Below are positions 1 through 8,298 of a DNA stretch of 64,000 nucleotides, piece after piece. The position numbers were made by a program, and so were the translations under genes. This DNA is from Dyadobacter bucti (GTDB lineage Bacteria > Bacteroidota > Bacteroidia > Cytophagales > Spirosomataceae). Each line of letters starts with the position of its first letter. Positions within the stretch are counted from its first letter, which is position 1. The notes below the pieces were generated by a model. It searched no databases, was not told where the DNA came from, and saw only the letters and a list, made by a program, of their open reading frames with translations. Location: the NCBI RefSeq assembly GCF_005869225.1, contig NZ_SWFP01000006.1, positions 124,001 through 188,000 of the forward strand, read 5' to 3'.

Positions 1-202
1 TCAGTATCACGTTGCGGTAGTCGGAATGCAGGGAATCGGCAGCTTCAAAACTTTTCCTGCCCATCAAAAATGGTTTCCCGTCGGTGATTTTTCTGAAATG
101 TGCCCACTCGTCCGGAAGGTGCCAGGGCAGGCGGTTGTTGACCCCGATCACCCGGTTTTCGCTCATTGCGGCGATGATGTAAAGCTCTGTCTGAACTTGC
201 AT
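1..202 (-). CDS. folA: dihydrofolate reductase, N-terminal part (runs off the left edge)
   Basis: Reading the minus strand from the ATG at 202 gives 67 codons, open to the window edge, with the N-terminal half of a dihydrofolate reductase. The nucleotide/folate site signature is clear: IAAMSENRVIGVNN, then LPWHLP and later PFLMGRKSFE (the NADPH-contacting MGR(K/H)(T/S) block). The enzyme reduces 7,8-dihydrofolate to tetrahydrofolate with NADPH in the cytoplasm and supports thymidylate and purine synthesis. The residue aligning with the E. coli catalytic Asp27 appears to be Glu32, which many bacterial enzymes also use. The gene is divergent from the PadR gene across a 195-bp gap. Only the 5' part is in the window. 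Confidence 0.9.
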   Translation of the reverse strand, partial: MQVQTELYIIAAMSENRVIGVNNRLPWHLPDEWAHFRKITDGKPFLMGRKSFEAADSLHSDYRNVIL

Positions 203-291
203 GACAAAATATTTTAAGACTTATACATTAAAAGCAACCAATTAACTACCTTAAATTGCCATTCATCCAAACTACTAAATTTTTTTAACAT

Positions 292-328
292 GGTACCTTG
301 CATCACAAAGTACCTGTGTATACCTTTG
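292..328 (+). promoter_or_regulatory. promoter and likely operator of the padR-pspC-GIN unit
   Basis: A good Bacteroidota promoter is visible: TTG at 298-300, a 20-nt spacer, and TACCTTTG at 321-328 (consensus TAnnTTTG). The -33 element lies inside an interrupted dyad, GGTACcTTG (292-300), five bases, CAAaGTACC (306-314), and a third related half-site ends at 328. A PadR repressor binding its own promoter would fit. The promoter match is seen directly; the operator role is inferred. Confidence 0.6.
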
Positions 329-397
329 TATTGTTAGAAGGTAAAAATCCTGTCTATTAGCCATGAACTTATTCCATTAATTAACACATGAGAACAC

Positions 398-763
398 ATG
401 AATATTGAAAATGCCCAAGTGCAGATGCGGAAGGGAATTTTGGAATTCTGTATCCTGCACATCATATCCAGAGGTGAAGTGTACGCCTCGGATATGTTGG
501 ATGAACTAACGTCCGCTCACATTATGGTGGTGGAGGGGACGTTGTACCCCCTTCTTACCAGATTGAAGAATTCGGGCTGGCTTGACTATAAATGGGTGGA
601 ATCCTCATCGGGACCGCCGCGAAAATATTATGTTTTGACGAATGAGGGGAAGATATTCCTGGACGCGATGCAGACCACTTGGTTTGAACTGGCAGAATCT
701 GTGCAGACGGTTATACATCGCAGTGAGGAACTGAGCAAAACAGGAACATCAAATCCTAACTGA
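398..763 (+). CDS. PadR family transcriptional regulator
   Basis: This 121-residue protein has the short PadR architecture: an N-terminal winged helix (about residues 8-85) and one dimerisation helix. The wing signature is present (VEGTLYPLLTRLKNSGWLDY, then PPRKYYVLTNEGK). PadR proteins repress nearby membrane or efflux genes and often themselves. The next gene starts 31 bp downstream and encodes a PspC-domain membrane protein, a pairing common in Bacteroidota, so the likely target is this operon. The ATG at 398 is chosen because the one ten bases earlier (388) stops at once. A dyad overlapping the -33 element upstream is the probable binding site. The inducing signal is unknown. Confidence 0.9.
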   Translation: MNIENAQVQMRKGILEFCILHIISRGEVYASDMLDELTSAHIMVVEGTLYPLLTRLKNSGWLDYKWVESSSGPPRKYYVLTNEGKIFLDAMQTTWFELAESVQTVIHRSEELSKTGTSNPN

Positions 764-794
764 TCATTTTAGAGACATTCGATTTTTTTAAATC

Positions 795-3332
795 ATGAAA
801 AAGACAATCAGCATAAATATAGGCGGTATCATCTTCCACATAGAGGAGGACGGGTACGAGAAGCTAAAAAGTTACCTTTCTTCGATCCAGAAATACTTTT
901 CCTCATTTGCGGACAGTAAAGAGATCCTGTCGGACATCGAAGGAAGGATAGCGGAAAGATTTATTAACAAACAAAAAGCAGAAGCCAAGCAGGTTATTTC
1001 CCTTTCCGACGTGGATGAGCTGATCGCTGCCATGGGTACTGTTGCCGACTTTGAGGCTATTGAGCAGGCAGAGGACATTTTGGCTGAGCCGCTGGGAAGT
1101 GCGCCTGCACAGGCTTCCGTTCCCAAAGAAGAAGCCTCTCAATCGGCATATACTGCTCCTAAAACCGAGCCCGTAACTCCACCCGCAGCCGGACCGAAAA
1201 AGCTCTACCGCGACCTTCGCCGGAAATTGGTGGGTGGTGTGGCCGCCGGTCTGGCCAACTATTTCACAATAGACCCGATATGGGTGAGGCTGGCATTTTT
1301 ATTCGCCGTGGCGGGGTTACCTGCCGGATCGGGCATGCTGGACCTGCATATTGAAGATGAGCTTGGGCCGATTTCGGGCTTTATGGTTCTCGTTTACATT
1401 GCCATGTGGGTGGCGTTTCCGGGATCTTCCACGCTGGAAGAAGATACTAAAATCAAAAAGTTTTACCGCGACCCGGACCGTAAAGTGGTAGGTGGTGTGG
1501 CTGCCGGTGTTGCATCCTATTTCGGGGTTGATCTCGGTGTCGTAAGGTTTCTCTGGGTGTTGTCGATATTGGTTTTCGGAACAGGTGTGGTTGTGTATAT
1601 AGTCTTATGGGTGATAGCGCCTGTGGCCAAAACACTGACTGACAAGATGGAAATGCAGGGGGAGCCGATTACGCTTTCCAATATCGAGTCCAATATCAAG
1701 CAAAGTCTGAACCTGGATGAAAAAAGCGGTGAAGAACATATTTTGACAAAAATCCTTCTCTTTCCGTTCCGTGCTATTGCGCTGGTACTCGGTGCCGTAG
1801 GGAGGTTGCTGAAAGGTCTCGGCCCGATTGTCAGGGTTTTGATCGGAGTTACCTTGATCGCTACTGCGGTGATGTCCTTGCTGGCTTTGGTCGTTTGCGG
1901 AGGCGTGGCGTTGGGTTTGACCAATTCAGTTCCTTTTGATGATCTGCCGATCCCGTTTATGATCTTTCAGGAGATGCCTGATATCCTGATTTTGTCGGGA
2001 GTCCTGGTTTCGGCCATTCCGCTGATCACTTTTCTGCTGCTTGGGTTGACGCTTTTGTCCAATAAAAAAGTTGTAGGCGGCTCGGTATGGCTTACTATGC
2101 TGGGATTGTGGATCGTAGGGATTATCGGTGCGACCATTGGCGGCGTAGCTTTTCAGAGAAATTTTGCAAAGCGGGGAGAAGTGCTCGAATCGCGGTCGTA
2201 TGCAATTCCTGCCGGCCTGCTGACATTGGATTATTCGGATTCGTACGATGAAGAAAATGTGGATTTGAATATCAAACTCGACGGTAGCAATATATCCGAC
2301 AGCCTGAAACTGGACAAGCGATTGTTTGCAAGAGGCCGCTCACGGGAAGATGCGGAAAAAAGAGCCAGTGATTTAAAGTATGATGTGGACTTCGGAGATT
2401 CAGTCGTGGTGTTTACAGAAGGGCCGGTCCTGGGAAAGGATGGAGCCTTCCGCAATCAGCGCATCGACTTGACATTGAGCATTCCCTACAACAAGACCTT
2501 TACCATGACAAAAAGTTTTTATTACAGGCTCAATCACTGGGAAGAGAATCATAAAAACTTGAAACGCTACAATATCAACAATGATGAAGTGATCTGGAAT
2601 GCATTGCGTTGGGAAATGCGGAGAGACTCCGGGTTAATATGTGTCAACATCCCTGCTAAGTTCATCGCCAGCGAAGAAAACCAGGATGACAACAATTCTG
2701 ATTCGTTCCAATATGACGACAATAGCGATCTTAAGCTGGGAGAGCGCGGTACTTACATCAAACAGTTTCCGGTAGGCGATTTCAAAAAAGTGGATATCGG
2801 AGGCGCGTATTCTATCATTATTCGCCAGGGAAATGAATACAATGTTTCTGCGGACGGGGAAGAAGAGGACATCGATGATCTGAAAATATATGTGGAGGAT
2901 GGCACTTTAAGGGCAAGACGTTCTAATGAATTCAACATTTTTGACAATAATAGAGGTAGAAGAGTCGGCTTGATCATAACCATGCCAACTGTTGAAAGGT
3001 TATCCTTGTCGGGAGTTAACAAAACCCTTGTTACCGGATTTAAAGGTCTTGCCAAATTGGATGTTGATATTTCCGGTGCTTCAAAAACTGAGATTAATGT
3101 AGAAACCAATGAACTTACGGTTGGGATTTCGGGCGCTTCAAAAGCTACGTTAAAAGGATCGGCGCAGAAAGTAGAACTGGATGCGCATGGCGCCTGCAAG
3201 ATCGAAGCTACCGAAATGAATATCCAAAGTGCCAACGTCGAGGCTTCGGGGGCCTCGAGGGTAGAATTGGGCAGAGTACCTAATTTGAGCCGGAATGCAA
3301 ACGGTGCCAGCAAAATCAATGCTCAGGAATAA
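795..3332 (+). CDS. tandem PspC-domain inner-membrane protein with C-terminal GIN domain
   Basis: An 845-residue protein with a modular layout. Residues 1-95 are a conserved N-terminal region seen in Bacteroidota PspC proteins. Two PspC domains follow at about 134-205 and 221-275, each with the K(L/F)YRD...GGVAAG signature; the first carries an extra loop. Several hydrophobic helices lie at about 340-450. The C-terminal 190 residues (from about 655) are a GIN/DUF2807 domain in which SGAS or a close variant recurs about every 20 residues, suggesting rungs of a beta-solenoid. PspC proteins sense or answer envelope stress. Here the GIN part is probably periplasmic. It follows padR by 31 bp and precedes a GIN-only paralogue. 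The function of GIN domains is not known. Confidence 0.85.
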   Translation: MKKTISINIGGIIFHIEEDGYEKLKSYLSSIQKYFSSFADSKEILSDIEGRIAERFINKQKAEAKQVISLSDVDELIAAMGTVADFEAIEQAEDILAEPLGSAPAQASVPKEEASQSAYTAPKTEPVTPPAAGPKKLYRDLRRKLVGGVAAGLANYFTIDPIWVRLAFLFAVAGLPAGSGMLDLHIEDELGPISGFMVLVYIAMWVAFPGSSTLEEDTKIKKFYRDPDRKVVGGVAAGVASYFGVDLGVVRFLWVLSILVFGTGVVVYIVLWVIAPVAKTLTDKMEMQGEPITLSNIESNIKQSLNLDEKSGEEHILTKILLFPFRAIALVLGAVGRLLKGLGPIVRVLIGVTLIATAVMSLLALVVCGGVALGLTNSVPFDDLPIPFMIFQEMPDILILSGVLVSAIPLITFLLLGLTLLSNKKVVGGSVWLTMLGLWIVGIIGATIGGVAFQRNFAKRGEVLESRSYAIPAGLLTLDYSDSYDEENVDLNIKLDGSNISDSLKLDKRLFARGRSREDAEKRASDLKYDVDFGDSVVVFTEGPVLGKDGAFRNQRIDLTLSIPYNKTFTMTKSFYYRLNHWEENHKNLKRYNINNDEVIWNALRWEMRRDSGLICVNIPAKFIASEENQDDNNSDSFQYDDNSDLKLGERGTYIKQFPVGDFKKVDIGGAYSIIIRQGNEYNVSADGEEEDIDDLKIYVEDGTLRARRSNEFNIFDNNRGRRVGLIITMPTVERLSLSGVNKTLVTGFKGLAKLDVDISGASKTEINVETNELTVGISGASKATLKGSAQKVELDAHGACKIEATEMNIQSANVEASGASRVELGRVPNLSRNANGASKINAQE

Positions 3333-3402
3333 TTGAGACTGATGCAACTTATTGCAATCGGACGCCATCTTTTCAGAAATTCAATTTAACTGATTTAATA
3401 CC

Positions 3403-4098
3403 ATGAAAAAACAGCTCTTATTTCCATTCATATTATTACTTCTTACAGCATTATCCTCCGGAGCTATGGCCCAGGGGACCAGGAATTTTTCGGCATCGGG
3501 TTTTAACAAATTGTCGATGGGGAGCGCTTTTAAAATCGAGGTTAAACAAGGTAGCAATTTCAGCATATCAACGTCGGGCCGTCAGGAAGATCTCGATGAT
3601 CTGGAAGGTTCGGTACGGGGCGGGACGTTTCACCTGGATTACAGAGGCTCTGGATGGAACAGGAACAGGAAGACCGTCAACGTTTTTATCACCATGCCCG
3701 CTTTGGAAGGCGTTGATTTTTCGGGTGCGAGCAAGGCCAATGTTTCGAAGTTCAGCGGTGTAAAAAGCATGGATATTGAAGTGTCCGGCGCCTCACATGT
3801 CACCATGGAATTATCGTCTCCCAAAGCAACTTTTGACTTATCCGGTGCCTCTACATTGGTTTTAGTGGGGCAAGGGGATGTTCTGAACGGCGAAGTCTCG
3901 GGCGCGTCATCTTTCAAAGGCCGCGATTTTTCCAGCAAAGTAGTCAATATTGAAGCCTCCGGGGCGAGCAGTGCATCGGTTGTTGCCAGTTCCGCAGTTC
4001 ATGCGGATGCCAGCGGTGCCAGCAGCGTGAGATATAGTGGCTCGGCCAAAGATATTCATTCGAGCACCTCGGGTGCCAGCTCGGTGAAACGTGAGTAA
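3403..4098 (+). CDS. secreted GIN (DUF2807) domain protein
   Basis: A 231-residue protein with a clear signal peptide (hydrophobic stretch after MKKQ, cleavage near residue 23 at AMAQ). The rest is one GIN domain with repeated SGAS motifs (FSGASKANV, VSGASHVTM, LSGASTLVL, VSGASSFKG, ASGASSASV, TSGASSVKRE), consistent with a repetitive beta-solenoid. It closely resembles the C-terminal domain of the preceding 845-residue protein, so the two probably arose by duplication or domain release. It lies 70 bp after that gene and is followed by a terminator, making it the last gene of the padR-pspC-GIN unit. It is probably periplasmic or outer-surface; its partner or ligand is unknown. Confidence 0.85.
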   Translation: MKKQLLFPFILLLLTALSSGAMAQGTRNFSASGFNKLSMGSAFKIEVKQGSNFSISTSGRQEDLDDLEGSVRGGTFHLDYRGSGWNRNRKTVNVFITMPALEGVDFSGASKANVSKFSGVKSMDIEVSGASHVTMELSSPKATFDLSGASTLVLVGQGDVLNGEVSGASSFKGRDFSSKVVNIEASGASSASVVASSAVHADASGASSVRYSGSAKDIHSSTSGASSVKRE

Positions 4099-4127
4099 CT
4101 TTTCTGAAGATATAGAAAACAGGGATC

Positions 4128-4149
4128 AGCCGGCATTGACCGGCTTTTT
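4128..4149 (+). terminator. intrinsic terminator after the GIN gene
   Basis: AGCCGG, a six-base loop and CCGGCT are followed at once by TTTTC. It closes the padR-pspC-GIN operon. Confidence 0.7.
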
Positions 4150-4299
4150 CTTTGCCCAAAAATGTGCCCGAAGCAACATATTTGGCTAAGATTAATATAT
4201 TTACGCATGTTTACCCTTCTCATTTAATCCCTTTGTGAATGATCGCATTTTTTGGAATCAGCCGGAAATTTAAAAGTCATCAAACTTCAAGCAACGGAA

Positions 4300-5163
4300 A
4301 TGAGTAGTAAATACCTGATCAGGCATATCATTGCGTCCTTTCTTTTTTTCAGCCTGTTCATAGCACAGTCGGACGGCAACGCCCAGGGAAGATCAAAGTC
4401 TGGCGGCCGCTACGTTTCCCCGTTCGGGATGCTGAGTCTTACCGGCGGGATTGGGGTCGCATATTATATGGGCGATTTAAGGGACGGGATCAATATGAAA
4501 CATCTCGGCCTGGGCCCCTCGATTTCCCTTGGCGCGTTGTACAGGCTGACCGAGCATGTCAGCGCAAGAGGTGAACTGAGATTTTATCAGGTTTCCGCGG
4601 ATCAGAAGTACTCCAAGAATTTTCAGAATAACCTTTCGTTCAAAACATTCAACCCGGATATAAACCTGGGCGTTCAAGCCGATCTTTTTTCTTTTAACAA
4701 TCAACCCAAAGTAAACCCGTATCTTTTTGGTGGACTGGGTTTTACGTTATTAAACCCCAAAGCCAAGCTGGACGGAACCTGGTATAGTCTTGCCCCCCTA
4801 CAAACTGAGGGTGTTAAATACAGTCGCACGCCACTGGTGTTTACGGCTGGTATCGGTGTTTCCGTTAAAGCTTCGGAACGTTTGAGTCTGGGCGCTGAAC
4901 TTTGCAATAACTTTGTGAATTCGGATTATCTGGACGATGCCAGCTCGGTTTATCCCAATGCGGACCAACTTCAGAGCGATCTGGCGCGCAGGTTATCTGA
5001 CCGCGCTCCCGAAATCGGGCTCGAGCCGCGGCAGCCTGGATGGCATCGCGGGAGTGTCACAAACAAAGACAGCTATTTGTTTTTGCAGGTCCGCGCCACC
5101 TATCTCATAGGCAACAGAACGCAGGCACAGGAAAGAAAGAAAACCCGATGCCCCAAATTTTAA
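4300..5163 (+). CDS. outer-membrane beta-barrel protein (DUF6089-like)
   Basis: A 287-residue protein from the first in-frame ATG (MSSKYLIRHI), which starts a signal peptide cleaved near SDGNAQG. The body shows alternating hydrophobic strands typical of a small outer-membrane barrel: MLSLTGGIGVAYYMGDL at the start, VNPYLFGGLGFTLLNP in the middle and FLQVRATYLIG at the end. This matches porin-like proteins common in Cytophagales. It likely sits in the outer membrane; its cargo or structural role cannot be told. An in-frame TTG at 4252 would lengthen the N-terminus but spoils the signal peptide. The gene is followed within 15 bp by a thioesterase. Confidence 0.8.
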   Translation: MSSKYLIRHIIASFLFFSLFIAQSDGNAQGRSKSGGRYVSPFGMLSLTGGIGVAYYMGDLRDGINMKHLGLGPSISLGALYRLTEHVSARGELRFYQVSADQKYSKNFQNNLSFKTFNPDINLGVQADLFSFNNQPKVNPYLFGGLGFTLLNPKAKLDGTWYSLAPLQTEGVKYSRTPLVFTAGIGVSVKASERLSLGAELCNNFVNSDYLDDASSVYPNADQLQSDLARRLSDRAPEIGLEPRQPGWHRGSVTNKDSYLFLQVRATYLIGNRTQAQERKKTRCPKF

Positions 5164-5177
5164 ATACCACAGCAAAT

Positions 5178-5696
5178 ATGTTGAAGCCCAAGCATCCTCA
5201 CCAGTCAGAGGTTACGATGACGGAAATGGTACTGCCTAATGATACCAACACACTTAACAATCTGATGGGAGGCAGGCTTTTGCACTGGATGGATATTTGT
5301 GCGGCCATTGCAGCTCAAAAGCACTCCAACCGGATCGTGGTGACGGCTTCTGTGGACAATGTTTCTTTTACCGAACCGATCAGGCTCGGCAATATCGTGA
5401 CCATGCGGGCGAAAGTGACCCGCGCATTCAACTCTTCCATGGAGGTTTTTCTGGAAGTTTTTGCGGAAGACATCCCTGCGGGGCTGCGCGTGAGCACCAA
5501 CAGGGCGTTTTATACATTTGTTGCTGTTGATCAAAATGGCCGCCCTATCGAAGTCCCTCATCTTGAACCCGAGACGGAGGAGGAAAAAGAGCTGTATTTA
5601 AGTGCACTCCGCCGTCGTCAGCTAAGGTTGGTTCTTGCCGGCAGATTGAACCCCGCAGAGGCAACAGAACTCAAAGCACTTTTTCAGGTAGCTTAA
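5178..5696 (+). CDS. acyl-CoA thioesterase, hotdog fold
   Basis: A 172-residue cytoplasmic hotdog-fold thioesterase of the YciA/BFIT type. Hallmarks are TEMVLPNDTNTLNNLMGGRL, where the N and D lie at the usual catalytic position, followed by LLHWMDICAAIAAQKHS. The family hydrolyses acyl-CoA thioesters and so tunes CoA pools and lipid turnover. The ATG at 5178 gives a normal family N-terminus and no overlap; another ATG at 5148 would overlap the upstream gene by 16 bp and cannot be excluded. The preferred chain length is not predictable from sequence. Confidence 0.88.
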   Translation: MLKPKHPHQSEVTMTEMVLPNDTNTLNNLMGGRLLHWMDICAAIAAQKHSNRIVVTASVDNVSFTEPIRLGNIVTMRAKVTRAFNSSMEVFLEVFAEDIPAGLRVSTNRAFYTFVAVDQNGRPIEVPHLEPETEEEKELYLSALRRRQLRLVLAGRLNPAEATELKALFQVA

Positions 5697-5795
5697 ATCG
5701 CACTTGGTAGCATATTTTTGGTAATTTTGCCGCATTGAAACAGTACGTGTCTTCATGCGGTAAAGCTGTTTATTATCAGCCACTTATTATTTATC

Positions 5796-6164
5796 ATGAT
5801 AAAAGAAATCATATTTTCAGATAAAGCTCCGGCGCCAATCGGGCCTTACAGCCAAGCTGTTAAAGTAAACGGAACTGTATATGTATCCGGTCAGATTGCA
5901 GCAGATTTGGCTCCTGCCGGAGATATCAAAGCGGAAACCAGTAAAGTGCTGCAACATATCGGCCATATTCTTGAAGCAGCAGGGTTAAAATTCTCAAACA
6001 TCGTCAAGACAAGCATTTTCCTAAAAGACATGAACCACTTTACGGCAGTGAACGAAACTTACGGCAGTTTCTTTTTCGACAATCCCCCAGCCCGTGAAAC
6101 CGTCCAGGTTGCCAGACTACCCAAGGATGTGAACGTGGAAATATCGGTTATTGCAGTGGAGTGA
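5796..6164 (+). CDS. ridA: RidA family enamine/imine deaminase
   Basis: A 122-residue RidA (YjgF/YER057c/UK114) protein of normal family length. It carries IGPYSQAVKVNG, VYVSGQIAAD and the C-terminal PARETVQVARLPKDVNVEI, in which the arginine of the PARET motif binds the substrate carboxylate. RidA hydrolyses reactive 2-aminoacrylate and related enamines released by PLP enzymes and protects other enzymes. It forms trimers in the cytoplasm. A TAATTTTG element at 5722-5729 may serve as its promoter. It stands alone between the thioesterase and gltX. Confidence 0.93.
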   Translation: MIKEIIFSDKAPAPIGPYSQAVKVNGTVYVSGQIAADLAPAGDIKAETSKVLQHIGHILEAAGLKFSNIVKTSIFLKDMNHFTAVNETYGSFFFDNPPARETVQVARLPKDVNVEISVIAVE

Positions 6165-6185
6165 TGTGCTGCGGAGTCACTTATT

Positions 6186-6295
6186 GTCATGAATGGTCAT
6201 TAAGTAGTCATGAGGTTGTCATTTATAGTTACATAATAGCCCGTGAACTTGACGACGCTTGACAATCCCTGACAACACTGGACAAAAAAGACAAT
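6186..6295. repeat. helically spaced inverted array of GTCAT / TTGAC repeats
   Basis: The gap before gltX holds four GTCAT words starting at 6186, 6196, 6207 and 6218. About 30 bp later come five GAC words starting at 6251, 6261, 6271, 6281 and 6290, mostly as TTGACAA or close variants. Each block has a period of 10-11 bp and the two blocks are in opposite orientation, so the whole could fold into a long imperfect hairpin. Confidence 0.65.
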
Positions 6296-6339
6296 TCTTA
6301 CTTGCGTCCCTTTTTTATTAGTATCAAAAGAATAAATAA

Positions 6340-7890
6340 ATGAATAATCAACGTGTTCGGGTAAGATTTGCCCCCAGCCCAACCGGGCCGCTGCATGCCG
6401 GTGGTGTGCGCACTGCTTTGTATAACTATTTGTTTGCACGTCAGCAGGGAGGCGAAATGTTACTCCGTATTGAAGATACCGATCAAAACCGCTACGTTCC
6501 CGGTGCTGAGGAATACATACTTGAAGCACTTGACTGGCTCGGTGTGCAAATAGATGAAGGTCCGCAGCAAGGTGGCCCACATGCCCCGTACCGCCAGTCG
6601 GAAAGAAAAGAAATGTACCGGGAATATGCTGAAAAGCTGATCGCGGACGGAAAAGCATATTATGCGTTCGATACCGCCGAGGAGCTCGATGCGATGAGAA
6701 AGCGACTGGAAGAAGCGAAAGTAGCGGCTGTCCAGTACAATGCGATCACCCGTATGGAAATGACAAACTCATTGACACTGACACCGGAGCAAACGCAGGC
6801 AAAGCTGGAAAGCGGTGAACCCTATGTGATCAGGATGAAGATCATGCCCAAAGAAGACGTTCGTTTCAAAGACCTGATCCGCGACTGGGTAGTGGTACAT
6901 TCGTCACAGATCGACGATAAAGTGCTTTTGAAATCGGACGGTATGCCTACTTACCATCTTGCTAATATCGTGGACGATCATTTGATGGGAATTACGCATG
7001 TGATCCGTGGTGAAGAATGGCTTCCTTCGGCTCCTTTGCATGTTTTACTATATCGCTACCTGGGCTGGGAAAGTACCATGCCGCAGTTTGCGCATCTTCC
7101 GCTTTTATTAAAACCAGACGGAAACGGCAAATTGTCAAAACGTGATGCTGACCTGGGAGGCTTCCCGATCTTCCCGCTGGAATGGACCGATCCTGTAACA
7201 GGGGATAAAGCGAAAGGTTTCAGGGAGGAAGGTTATTTACCTGCGGCTACCGCTAATTTCCTTGCTCTGCTGGGGTGGAATGCCGGCACCGAGCAGGAAA
7301 TTTTTGATATGGAGGATCTGATCAAAGCATTCAGTTTTGAGCGGGTGCATAAAGCGGGGGCGAGGTTCGACATTCAGAAGGCCAACTGGTTCAATCAGCA
7401 GTATCTGAAACAAATGGATGATGCGGCAATCGTTGCGCAGATAAAGCCTTTGTATCAGGCAAAAGGTATTGACGTAAAGGATGACCAGATTGCACAGATC
7501 GTTCATTTGTTGAAGGACAGGGTACATTTTGTGAAGGAGATTGTGAGTGAATCTGTTTTTTTATTCAATGAGCCGGAAGTCTATGATCAGGATGTGGCCG
7601 TTAAAAAATGGAATGAAGAAGCCGTGAATGCTATTTCAGCATTGAAAGATGCTTTTGCAGATTTTTCAGGAGATTTTACAAGTCAAAATATCAAAGAAGC
7701 CATTTTTGCAGCTTTGGATGCAATCGGTGTGAAGATGGGAAAGGTAATGCAGGCTTTGCGCCTGGCGGTTACCGGCGCAGGAGCAGGTCCTGATCTGATG
7801 ATCATTATGGAAATTCTGGGCAAAGATGAAGTTGTGAAAAGACTTGAAAATGCGCTGGACCGTTTACCGGCACAAATTCGCCTGGCATAG
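6340..7890 (+). CDS. gltX: glutamyl-tRNA synthetase
   Basis: A 516-residue class I aminoacyl-tRNA synthetase that charges tRNA-Glu with glutamate using ATP. The HIGH-type signature occurs in RFAPSPTGPLHAGGVRTALY and the KMSKS-type motif as KLSKRDAD near residue 265. The order of catalytic core, connective insertion (with IVDDHLMGITHVIRGEEWL) and C-terminal anticodon-binding helical domain is normal, as is the length. It is essential and cytoplasmic. An array of 10-bp repeats lies directly upstream. The assignment is secure; a discriminating GluRS/GlnRS question does not arise because the bacterial-type anticodon domain is present. Confidence 0.97.
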   Translation: MNNQRVRVRFAPSPTGPLHAGGVRTALYNYLFARQQGGEMLLRIEDTDQNRYVPGAEEYILEALDWLGVQIDEGPQQGGPHAPYRQSERKEMYREYAEKLIADGKAYYAFDTAEELDAMRKRLEEAKVAAVQYNAITRMEMTNSLTLTPEQTQAKLESGEPYVIRMKIMPKEDVRFKDLIRDWVVVHSSQIDDKVLLKSDGMPTYHLANIVDDHLMGITHVIRGEEWLPSAPLHVLLYRYLGWESTMPQFAHLPLLLKPDGNGKLSKRDADLGGFPIFPLEWTDPVTGDKAKGFREEGYLPAATANFLALLGWNAGTEQEIFDMEDLIKAFSFERVHKAGARFDIQKANWFNQQYLKQMDDAAIVAQIKPLYQAKGIDVKDDQIAQIVHLLKDRVHFVKEIVSESVFLFNEPEVYDQDVAVKKWNEEAVNAISALKDAFADFSGDFTSQNIKEAIFAALDAIGVKMGKVMQALRLAVTGAGAGPDLMIIMEILGKDEVVKRLENALDRLPAQIRLA

Positions 7891-7997
7891 CCTTAATATA
7901 CCCTTTGATCAAATTGCTTTGATACCTGGATTATCCTTGCATAATTTCGTAATAATTGAAAACCGCACCGTTACCACGGTCGATCGATATCAGACAC

Positions 7998-8252
7998 ATG
8001 GCTAAAAAGAAACCTACGGACACGACCAAACCTGCTGCGGAAAAACCGCGCGTTCACAAAGACCTGGACGGCTTTGACATTCAGATCAATTCCTTTGGTG
8101 AAATTACCACCAGCTTTGACATGGATCGTATCAATGAATTTTTGAACAAAAATGTGGATGATAAAAAACTTCGGGACAGGGAAGATATTCCCGGCAGAAA
8201 AACCCGGAAGTCGAAGAAAAAGACCAGTGAAGAGGAGGAAGAGGAAGAATAG
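7998..8252 (+). CDS. small charged hypothetical protein
   Basis: An 84-residue soluble protein starting at MAKKKPTDTTKP. The middle is the only part likely to fold (DGFDIQINSFGEITTSFDMDRINEFLN); the ends are strongly charged, with lysines at the N-terminus and a run of glutamates at the C-terminus. An upstream in-frame TTG at 7956 is less likely. It lies between gltX and the AIM24-like gene on the same strand. Similar small proteins are found beside these genes in Cytophagales, but I know of no function for them. Confidence 0.6.
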   Translation: MAKKKPTDTTKPAAEKPRVHKDLDGFDIQINSFGEITTSFDMDRINEFLNKNVDDKKLRDREDIPGRKTRKSKKKTSEEEEEEE

Positions 8253-8298
8253 CGATGCGCAATTCATACTAATAATCAACTAAACTTTTTGCGAAAAG

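Noticed and set aside
2753..3319. Antisense frame of 188 codons over the GIN region
   Set aside because: It mirrors the SGAS repeats and has no start context or domain of its own.
4252..4299. Longer start (TTG) for the outer-membrane barrel gene
   Set aside because: It would put 16 residues before the signal peptide; the ATG at 4300 fits better.
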